This document shows positions 1 through 4,622 of a stretch of 7,976 nucleotides of DNA, piece by piece. Position 1 is the stretch's first letter, and every line of letters starts with the position of its first letter. Source of the stretch: Nitrospina sp. (GTDB lineage: Bacteria; Nitrospinota; Nitrospinia; Nitrospinales; Nitrospinaceae); NCBI GenBank assembly GCA_004357365.1, contig SMVT01000002.1, positions 1 through 7,976 of the forward strand, read 5' to 3'. The notes under the pieces are model-generated. The model worked only from the letters and a program-made list of their open reading frames with translations, ran no database searches and was not told the DNA's origin. The position numbers were made by a program, and so were the translations under genes.

Positions 1-236
1 ATCCGGTAATGGGCGGGGATGAATTTGGGATCGATTTCCAGGGCCCGGTTCAGAATTTCTACGGCTTCTTCATAGGCCCCGATTTCCTGCTTTTGAAACG
101 CGAGCTGAGTCAGTTCCGCCGGATCGGTGACTCCGGAGGGAACCACCGGGGCTTCGCCGCCATTGCCCCCACCCTCGCACCCCGCGAGGATCAGGAATAG
201 CCCCACAACGAAAATCTGGATCATTGGTCTGGACAT
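1..236 (-). CDS. TPR-repeat lipoprotein, N-terminal part (cut by window edge)
   Basis: Reading leftwards from an ATG at 236-234, 78 residues are visible before the window ends. The start is MSRPMIQIFVVGLFLILAGC: a short basic N-terminus, a hydrophobic stretch at residues 6-17 and a lipobox LAGC, so Cys20 should be lipidated after signal peptidase II cleavage. A Gly/Pro-rich linker (residues 21-38) follows. Residues 40-78 then match one tetratricopeptide repeat, with a typical helix A (LAFQKQEIGAYEEA) and helix B (ILNRALEIDPKFIPAHY). TPR lipoproteins usually act as envelope scaffolds for assembly, but the partner cannot be inferred. An A/G-rich stretch (AAAGG on the minus strand) lies just upstream of the start. 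The gene is divergent from the one at 553. The fold is well supported; the specific function is unknown, and how many repeats follow is not visible. Confidence 0.85.
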   Translation of the reverse strand, partial: MSRPMIQIFVVGLFLILAGCEGGGNGGEAPVVPSGVTDPAELTQLAFQKQEIGAYEEAVEILNRALEIDPKFIPAHYR

Positions 237-312
237 GAAAACCTTTTATCCCCTTTCTGAAAAGTGGAAAATCATGGGTTGCGATTTGGATCGCCGGTTT
301 TCAGGTAAAGGA

Positions 313-340
313 ATTATAAATTAAACAGGGAAATATTCGA
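313..340 (-). promoter_or_regulatory. Candidate sigma70 promoter for the TPR lipoprotein gene
   Basis: On the minus strand a perfect TATAAT occupies 318-313. It would start a transcript near 306 with a leader of about 70 nt before the ATG at 236. The matching -35 is poor (TCGAAT at 340-335, spacer 16), so the call rests on the -10 and its position. The rest of this 316-bp divergent spacer shows only a small hairpin-like GCGAT-TTGG-ATCGC at 281-294 and the rightward elements listed separately. Confidence 0.35.
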
Positions 341-450
341 GTGTTAATTTGAATCTCATGGATCATGATTGTCCACCTATAGAACCCATCTTTTCTGGCA
401 CTCCCCTGAACCGACTGCCAACAAGTTTCAAAAAAGGCACAAAAAAAGCT

Positions 451-477
451 TTGCACCGGTAGGGGACTCTTTATACT
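451..477 (+). promoter_or_regulatory. Candidate sigma70-like promoter for the gene at 553
   Basis: TTGCAC at 451-456 could serve as a weak -35 and TATACT at 472-477 is a good -10 (5 of 6 to consensus). The spacer is short, at 15 bp. Predicted initiation is near 484, about 69 nt before the ATG at 553. The -10 is overlapped by a palindrome (473-485), which would suit repression at this site. Confidence 0.35.
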
Positions 478-485
478 AATAGTAT
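473..485 (+). promoter_or_regulatory. Small palindrome over the -10 (possible operator)
   Basis: ATACT-AAT-AGTAT is a perfect 5-bp inverted repeat with a 3-bp centre. It covers the 3' part of the candidate -10 and the predicted start site of the gene at 553. Position and symmetry fit a repressor half-site pair, but arms this short and AT-rich occur by chance fairly often. Confidence 0.25.
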
Positions 486-552
486 TACTTCATTGAAGTT
501 TAGATTTACCCGTCAGCTCTTTTGTTAATGGGGGGTTGGAAAGGGTGGAGCC

Positions 553-1233
553 ATGAATTTCACGCATCTGGATACACAGGATATCGAAACCACCGAGTCG
601 TTTTTTTCCGATCAGTTTTTAAGTGCCCGCATCCATGGCGGAACCGAATCCAATGAAGGGTACGATCCCATTTTTGAGTTGGGCCGCGACGACGATTGGC
701 CGGATCGCAACTGGGCGGCCATTAAGGAAAACGATATGAAGTACGATGAGGACGTGAACCAGTACATCACCCTCACCCTGGCGGAGCTGGCGCATCCCCA
801 AACCCTTCCCCTGATCAACAAATATCTGGTGAGCATCAAGTCCGATGTCGGCCAGGAAGCCGTCGATTTCGCAGACCGTTCCAAAAAGTACCTGGCTTAC
901 AAGGTGAACGCCGATTTTTTGTTGCTCAATCTCGGATTGTTCCATCCTGATTCCAACCTGCTGGGCCACGCTTATTTTGACAAGGGAGAAACCTATTATT
1001 ATTCCGCCGCGACTCATTTGAAAGCGATCAAAGGCGGCCGCTCCGGATTGTCCGACGTGATGGAGAAGCTGTCCGGACGGTTCGGAAAATATGTCGAGAT
1101 TCTGCGTACCATGAAAAACCGGGCCGATAACTACTTCAGTTTCCATGTCCGCATTCCCGAGGCGGAACTGAAACGGTTCGAAAATGAATTGGCCCGGGAA
1201 GCGGCCAAACGGCACAATCCCCCATCTCCCTGA
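553..1233 (+). CDS. Hypothetical soluble protein, 226 aa
   Basis: I do not recognise this family. The ATG at 553 is preceded by GGTGGAG about 3 nt upstream, a tight but plausible ribosome site. The protein has no signal peptide, no membrane segment and no cysteine. The N-terminal 65 residues are strongly acidic, with a DDDWPD stretch near 46-51. The remainder looks mainly helical, for example a Leu-rich segment at 73-95 and a DFLLLNLGLF segment at 121-130. A Tyr-rich patch (GETYYYSAATH) lies near 145-155, and the C-terminus (204-220) is a charged amphipathic helix. No nucleotide-binding or catalytic motif is evident. It stands alone: a divergent neighbour lies to its left and more than 500 bp separate it from the next gene. 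It is very probably a real gene because of its length, ordered composition and ribosome site. Its function is unknown. Confidence 0.75.
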   Translation: MNFTHLDTQDIETTESFFSDQFLSARIHGGTESNEGYDPIFELGRDDDWPDRNWAAIKENDMKYDEDVNQYITLTLAELAHPQTLPLINKYLVSIKSDVGQEAVDFADRSKKYLAYKVNADFLLLNLGLFHPDSNLLGHAYFDKGETYYYSAATHLKAIKGGRSGLSDVMEKLSGRFGKYVEILRTMKNRADNYFSFHVRIPEAELKRFENELAREAAKRHNPPSP

Positions 1234-1310
1234 CCCTTTCTCTGCGGTCCGGCTTCGCTTTTTCCCTTTTCAAAAAAAGAGGCCATTTTTGAACACCTGG
1301 AACCGGCGAG

Positions 1311-1438
1311 CGTGAGGGGCTTCCAACTGGTACGGCATATTGAAGGGCCGGGCCTGATTTGGCCCTCTTCCCTTATCTCTTATATTAATATAAGGAAGAG
1401 ATTCCTAAGCAAGAGATCCCATCGCGTTGCCCCTCACG
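1311..1438. repeat. 128-bp structured element with perfect 10-bp terminal inverted repeats
   Basis: CGTGAGGGGC at 1311-1320 is the exact reverse complement of GCCCCTCACG at 1429-1438. Inside are further symmetries. AGGGCC (1344-1349) pairs with GGCCCT (1361-1366). ATCTCTT (1375-1381) pairs with AAGAGAT (1396-1402). A perfect 16-bp palindrome, CTTATATT/AATATAAG, lies at 1379-1394. AAGAGATTCC (1396-1405) is nearly repeated as AAGAGATCCC (1411-1420). No reading frame runs through it and no target-site duplication is visible at its edges. It could be a small non-autonomous mobile element (MITE-like), a structured 3' region of the upstream transcript, or a protein-binding region. No T-run follows the hairpins, so it is not a classical terminator. 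Confidence 0.45.
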
Positions 1439-1492
1439 AATTACCTTTCTGATTCCGGTCTTTAGACAGGTTTCCTGCCCGAATTAATAAAA

Positions 1493-1512
1493 ATTATACA
1501 AATTTATACAAC
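1493..1512 (+). repeat. Tandem 10-bp AT-rich direct repeat
   Basis: AATTATACAA (1493-1502) is followed directly by ATTTATACAA (1503-1512), sharing TTATACAA exactly one helical turn apart. It lies about 150-170 bp upstream of the predicted sigma54 start. It could be a bending or protein-binding site, or simply AT-rich spacer. Confidence 0.3.
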
Positions 1513-1521
1513 TGAGTACAG

Positions 1522-1547
1522 TTTTTCATACAGGTGCGTGAAAAACA
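1522..1547. promoter_or_regulatory. 26-bp inverted repeat, candidate upstream activator site
   Basis: GTTTTTCA (1522-1529) and TGAAAAAC (1540-1547) are perfect 8-bp inverted arms separated by 10 bp. Measured to the predicted sigma54 start near 1663, the site spans about -141 to -116, the usual distance for enhancer sites of NtrC-family activators. The dyad with two outward arms on similar helical faces suits a dimeric helix-turn-helix protein. That the activator encoded at 6893 binds here is inference. Confidence 0.45.
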
Positions 1548-1635
1548 TCAAATAGAAAAACCCTGCCTTACCCGTAGCCTGCCCATAATCAGATATAAAT
1601 CAGTAGCTTGTAATTCTTTAAAAATCACCTGCCGG

Positions 1636-1652
1636 TTGGCACATGGTTTGCA
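1636..1652 (+). promoter_or_regulatory. Sigma54 (RpoN) -24/-12 promoter
   Basis: TTGGCAC-ATGGT-TTGCA matches the RpoN consensus (YTGGCAC-N5-TTGCW) at every defined position. The invariant GG (1638-1639) and GC (1650-1651) have the exact required spacing. Transcription should begin near 1663 and give a leader of about 103 nt before the ATG at 1766. Such promoters need an ATP-driven enhancer-binding protein; one is encoded at 6893 in this window. No good sigma70 promoter is apparent between here and the gene. Confidence 0.85.
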
Positions 1653-1765
1653 ACTTAACTAAGGCAATTAGAGGAGTTTTTGAGGGTCAACTGAACATCC
1701 GAAATTTTGGAGCGCGGTAAATTTAAGAACAGGTCGTGAATTTATTGGTCTCCTGGGAGTAATCA

Positions 1766-3256
1766 ATGGAAAGTTTGAATTCTAATTTAAAAGAATGGAT
1801 GTTTTTTCCCGACCAGCCTGGGGTTTCCATGTTGATCCTGGTGGTTTTGCTGATGGCAGGCTTGTATATGATGCGGCCCTCCATTCACTATGTGATCACC
1901 CAGCTGATGGGAATGATTTATTCGATGTTTCGCATAGCCTCACGGTCTCTGGGACAAGGAGCCAAAAAGCTGAAGGAGCGCAATAGAGATGTTCTTCTCC
2001 AGTTGGGTAAGGAAGAAGTGGAAGGGAAAATTGAGCGCGAATTTTTCCGCGTGAACACAATGGTGGAACGTGATCTGGGAAAATATCCCGCCCTTCAACG
2101 GTTAATGTCCGATCAGATTGCGCATATCGATGATGACTATAAGAAGAGCGGTCAAGTGTTGCCGCCGCCGCCCGAATGGGTAGAAGCCGTGGAAGCGGTG
2201 GCCAAGCTGAAAGTTAACCACAAAAGCAATCCGCTGACGGCCAATATCCTGGCCAGCATTCACAACGCCTCTGAAAAACATCAAAAGCAGGTGACCAGCG
2301 AGTTCCGGCAGTCGGTGGCGCAACGGCACAGGTTGTTGCAAGGGATGCGTCCTTACTGGCGGCGTTTATCCAACACCATAGAGGAAACAGGGAAAACCGT
2401 CCGACGGCTGATTGACCGTTCCAAAGAAATCGACAAACATATGGAGAAATACGAAGCGATACTCAGTGGGTCGAAATCCGCGGAGCGTTCGCTCAAATCC
2501 TCCGCGACTATTCAATTTTCCTATTCTCTGCTGGCTGTTTTGGTCGCCATTGGCGGCGTCATCATCAACTTTAATCTGATCGCTCTGCCCATGTCGGAAA
2601 TGGTGGGTGCCACGGCGCGCATCGGCGCATTCAAGGTTTCCGAATTCGCCGCTCTGGTCATCATATTGGTGGAAATATTTTTAGGGATTTTTATGATGGA
2701 AGCATTGCGGTTTACGCACATGTTTCCGGTGATCGGAGCCTTGGATGACAAACTGCGAATCCGCATGGCCTTGGTTTCTTTCTCCTTTCTGTTGACTCTG
2801 GCTTGTGTAGAAGCGGCCCTGGCTTTCATGCGTGACCATATCGCGGCGGATTTAAGCGCCCTGCGCCATTCCCTGACTGCCGGCGGCGTGACACAGGTGG
2901 TTGAAGTGACTGGGATCAATAAATGGATCCCCATGCTGGGTCAAATGGTATTGGGATTTATTTTACCCTTCGCCCTGACTTTGGTAGCGATCCCTTTGGA
3001 GTCTTTAGGGCATTCCGCGCGAATCGTTTTTGGCGAATTGCTGGTCTTAATCTTTCAGGGCAGTGCGATGGCCTTGCGTTCGGTTGGAGTTGGATTCCGT
3101 CATGCAGGCCAATGGTTGACCCACGTTTATGATGTATTCATTTTCCTTCCCCTCTGGATCGAGCGCATGGTTAAAACCCAGCGGATGGTGAAGGAACAAC
3201 CGCAAATTGAACTGACCGAAACCAAACAACTGGCAGTAGGAGAGGTGGCCAAATGA
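1766..3256 (+). CDS. Multi-pass inner-membrane protein with cytoplasmic helical domain, 496 aa
   Basis: I do not recognise a named family. The ATG follows GGGAG with 6-nt spacing. Predicted membrane segments lie near residues 20-36, 251-274, 293-314, 335-355 and 389-411. A weaker hydrophobic stretch follows at 420-437, containing Glu424. Between the first and second segments is a long hydrophilic, largely helical region (about 55-248) rich in Lys, Arg and Glu, with a PPPP break at 133-136. The positive charge after TM1 (RIASRSLGQGAKKLKERNR) places this domain in the cytoplasm. A loop of about 33 residues (356-388) should be periplasmic. The C-terminal 35 residues are charged and cytoplasmic or membrane-surface. 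It shares an ATGA overlap with the VWA lipoprotein gene, so the two are probably translationally coupled and act together. Expression is probably sigma54-dependent. The layout of TM, long helical cytoplasmic domain and TM bundle loosely recalls signal- or force-transducing membrane proteins, but no homology is claimed. Confidence 0.85.
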   Translation: MESLNSNLKEWMFFPDQPGVSMLILVVLLMAGLYMMRPSIHYVITQLMGMIYSMFRIASRSLGQGAKKLKERNRDVLLQLGKEEVEGKIEREFFRVNTMVERDLGKYPALQRLMSDQIAHIDDDYKKSGQVLPPPPEWVEAVEAVAKLKVNHKSNPLTANILASIHNASEKHQKQVTSEFRQSVAQRHRLLQGMRPYWRRLSNTIEETGKTVRRLIDRSKEIDKHMEKYEAILSGSKSAERSLKSSATIQFSYSLLAVLVAIGGVIINFNLIALPMSEMVGATARIGAFKVSEFAALVIILVEIFLGIFMMEALRFTHMFPVIGALDDKLRIRMALVSFSFLLTLACVEAALAFMRDHIAADLSALRHSLTAGGVTQVVEVTGINKWIPMLGQMVLGFILPFALTLVAIPLESLGHSARIVFGELLVLIFQGSAMALRSVGVGFRHAGQWLTHVYDVFIFLPLWIERMVKTQRMVKEQPQIELTETKQLAVGEVAK

Positions 3257-3906
3257 AAAAGTTTCTGACTTTTATTTTAATGAGCTTGTGTCTGATCATG
3301 AGTGCCTGTACCGATAGTGCGACTACCGGAACCGGCCGGGGCGTGTACCTGCTATTGGATACTTCCGGCACGTACACTGCGGAATTGAAAAAAGCCCAGC
3401 AGATTATCAACTATCTGTTGGGAACCCTGGGACCGGGGGATTCCCTGGTGGTGGCACGGATCGACAGCGCTAGTTTCAGCGAAAAGGATATCGTGGCCAA
3501 AGTGACCTTTGATGCGAGGCCTTCGGTTTCCAACAATCAAAAGAAGATGTTTGCCAAGACCGTGGATAAATTCGTGAAATCGGTCAGAGGCAGTAAATAT
3601 ACCGACATTTCCGGCGGCCTTTTGCAGGCCATCGAATACCTGAACGAAGTGAACGCGGCCGAAAAACACATTCTCATTTACTCGGATCTTAAAGAGGAAC
3701 TGCCCAAAGGCTTTGTCCGGGATATGGATTTCATACTGGATGGCTTTACCGTTCGGGCTCTCAATGTCACCAAATTGCGCTCGGACAATGTCAATCCCCA
3801 GGAATATCTCGACCGTTTGGAAGAATGGCAGGCCCGCGTGACGCACGGCGGCGGCAAATGGATTGTCATCAACGATATGCAAAGACCAGATGCTTTGGCG
3901 CTGTGA
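3253..3906 (+). CDS. VWA-like domain lipoprotein, 217 aa
   Basis: The N-terminus MKKFLTFILMSLCLIMSAC is a lipoprotein signal with lipobox MSAC, so Cys19 should be lipidated. Thr at +2 is not the Asp inner-membrane retention signal, so outer-membrane sorting is possible. Residues 30-210 look like a von Willebrand factor A fold. The first strand, GVYLLLDTSGT, carries a MIDAS-like D36-x-S38-x-T40 (usually DxSxS). A TDISGGLLQAIEYL segment supplies T117/D118, and the strand HILIYSDLKEE supplies D145. PGDSLVVARI (61-70) is a typical second strand. VWA domains usually bind proteins through a divalent metal, so this is probably the envelope-facing binding partner of the membrane protein encoded just upstream. 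Its ATG overlaps the upstream stop (ATGA), with AGGAGAGG at 3238-3245 as ribosome site. A strong terminator follows. Fold assignment is good; the ligand is unknown. Confidence 0.88.
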   Translation: MKKFLTFILMSLCLIMSACTDSATTGTGRGVYLLLDTSGTYTAELKKAQQIINYLLGTLGPGDSLVVARIDSASFSEKDIVAKVTFDARPSVSNNQKKMFAKTVDKFVKSVRGSKYTDISGGLLQAIEYLNEVNAAEKHILIYSDLKEELPKGFVRDMDFILDGFTVRALNVTKLRSDNVNPQEYLDRLEEWQARVTHGGGKWIVINDMQRPDALAL

Positions 3907-3969
3907 TTTTTGAGGCATTATAAAATAAAATAATCCTGGTTTACCTCCTCTCTCAAGATGGCCCCAGGT

Positions 3970-4003
3970 AAAAAAGCCTGACACGTTGTGTCAGGCTTTT
4001 TTT
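3970..4003 (+). terminator. Rho-independent terminator of the membrane protein/VWA operon
   Basis: AGCCTGACAC (3975-3984) pairs perfectly with GTGTCAGGCT (3988-3997) around a GTT loop, followed by a run of seven T (3997-4003). A-rich sequence on the 5' side (3970-3975) extends the stem and could allow function on the opposite strand. It lies 64 bp after the VWA gene's stop. Confidence 0.95.
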
Positions 4004-4079
4004 ATTTCAGACAACCCGGGGTGGTCAGCCCGCGTATGAGTCATATTTTGAAGGCCTTAGGATTTAATTACATAGAAAG

Positions 4080-4093
4080 TAAAATTCATTTTA
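4080..4093. promoter_or_regulatory. 14-bp palindrome just upstream of a -35 (possible operator)
   Basis: TAAAAT-TC-ATTTTA is a perfect 6-bp inverted repeat ending 3 bp before the TTGACC hexamer at 4097. Placement fits an activator or repressor site. The AT-only arms lower confidence. Confidence 0.25.
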
Positions 4094-4096
4094 TGG

Positions 4097-4124
4097 TTGA
4101 CCTGATGGCGATCCGTACTCTAAT
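4097..4124 (+). promoter_or_regulatory. Good sigma70-like promoter without an adjacent gene
   Basis: TTGACC (4097-4102) and TCTAAT (4119-4124) each match consensus at 5 of 6 positions, with a 16-bp spacer. Predicted start is near 4131. The next credible protein gene starts almost 500 nt downstream, so this promoter would make either a very long leader for the kinase operon or a separate non-coding RNA. Confidence 0.5.
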
Positions 4125-4130
4125 ATTAGA

Positions 4131-4381
4131 TAAGAAAAGCCCTTTATATTGAAAACCGCCCCAGACGGGTCAGTGCCACCGGCCAGCTTGGGTGGGGTTG
4201 GAGCATTCCTGGCTGGGCGAGGTCCGTTTGTGGTACCTGAAGGCCGAAATGGCGTGATCAGGCGTTGTTAATTTCCTGTTGTGGCGTCATTTTGGCAAGA
4301 GGACCGGATGGCGCGTCCCTTTCTCCCGCGTTTCAAAGCTGGGAGGAGATGGAAAACGGCGGAAACGGGCGCCGTCCTCTT
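4131..4381 (+). other. Structured non-coding stretch, possible sRNA or long leader
   Basis: No convincing reading frame runs here, but the plus-strand RNA can form several stems. GCCGAAATGGCG (4243-4254) pairs with CGTCATTTTGGC (4285-4296) through 12 consecutive pairs, two of them G-U. AAGAGGAC (4297-4304) plus GGCGC (4310-4314) pairs with GCGCC (4369-4373) plus GTCCTCTT (4374-4381), giving 13 pairs around a 5-nt bulge. A CTCCC/GGGAG hairpin nests inside. A short CCACC/GGTGG stem lies at 4176-4195. The sigma70-like promoter at 4097 would transcribe it. No oligo-T terminator follows, so the 3' end is undefined and read-through into the kinase operon is possible. Confidence 0.3.
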
Positions 4382-4426
4382 CGGGTAGGCTCTACAGAAC
4401 TCATTGAAATAATTGGCTTTATTTTA

Positions 4427-4454
4427 TTGACTTTTAAGCCATGTTACATACAAT
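4427..4454 (+). promoter_or_regulatory. Sigma70-like promoter for the kinase/activator operon
   Basis: TTGACT (4427-4432) and TACAAT (4449-4454) each match at 5 of 6 positions, with a 16-bp spacer. Initiation near 4461 would give a leader of about 160 nt before the kinase ATG. This is the most likely housekeeping promoter for the regulatory operon. Confidence 0.5.
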
Positions 4455-4534
4455 CATATATCTGGAAAGAATAACGAAGTTCAATAGCAGCAGTCTATCA
4501 AGGCGTCATTTTGCTCAATTAGGAGATGGATTGA

Positions 4535-4582
4535 ATGCCATGGGCTAACAGGCCGCAAATGGGGTATAGCGCCCGGTTCTGA
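4535..4582 (+). CDS. Possible 15-aa leader peptide upstream of the kinase gene
   Basis: An ATG at 4535 sits 9 nt after AGGAG (4521-4525), a well-spaced ribosome site. It encodes MPWANRPQMGYSARF followed by TGA, ending 40 bp before the kinase start. It is in a different frame from the kinase. A good ribosome site on such a short frame hints at an upstream ORF that tunes kinase translation. There is no run of regulatory codons of the attenuator type and no hairpin with a T-run after it, so this may be chance. Confidence 0.2.
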   Translation: MPWANRPQMGYSARF

Positions 4583-4613
4583 TCTGAGCTTGCTGAATTC
4601 CCACTTTTCCTTT

Positions 4614-4621
4614 GGAGGAGG
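4614..4621 (+). promoter_or_regulatory. Strong ribosome-binding site that fixes the kinase start
   Basis: GGAGGAGG ends one base before the ATG at 4623, with GGAGG (4614-4618) spaced 4 nt from it. The frame is open further upstream to a TTG at 4590, but that codon has no ribosome site and would place this purine run inside the coding sequence. The ATG also puts the receiver's first strand at the normal distance from the N-terminus. Confidence 0.8.
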
Positions 4622-4622
4622 A

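Noticed and set aside
399..415. TGGCAC at about 399 as the -24 of an RpoN promoter
   Set aside because: No GC dinucleotide sits at the required distance; the -12 region reads TGAA.
435..451. Second sigma54-like element, AAGGCAC-AAAAA-AAGCT, upstream of the gene at 553
   Set aside because: GG (436-437) and GC (448-449) have the right spacing, but the -12 reads AAGCT instead of TTGCW and the spacer is an A-run. The match is much weaker than the one at 1636.
619..1215. 198-codon antisense open frame opposite the hypothetical protein
   Set aside because: No ribosome site, and its boundaries follow the sense gene. The sense product has a ribosome site and a more protein-like composition, although neither product is a recognised family.
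1766..3906. ZorAB/MotAB- or TolQR-like motor pair from an anti-phage system
   Set aside because: The membrane protein has a very long helical cytoplasmic domain and five or six segments, and the partner is a VWA lipoprotein, not a single-TM peptidoglycan-binding protein. No nuclease or helicase gene is nearby.
3352..3984. 210-codon antisense open frame across the VWA gene and terminator
   Set aside because: Mirrors the codon pattern of the sense gene, crosses the terminator hairpin, and shows no family motif.
4265..4474. 69-codon open frame from a TTG
   Set aside because: No ribosome site, unstructured composition, and it runs through strong RNA-type inverted repeats and a promoter; probably non-coding.
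4590..4622. Upstream TTG start adding 11 residues to the kinase
   Set aside because: No ribosome site before it, whereas the ATG at 4623 has GGAGGAGG and places the receiver normally.
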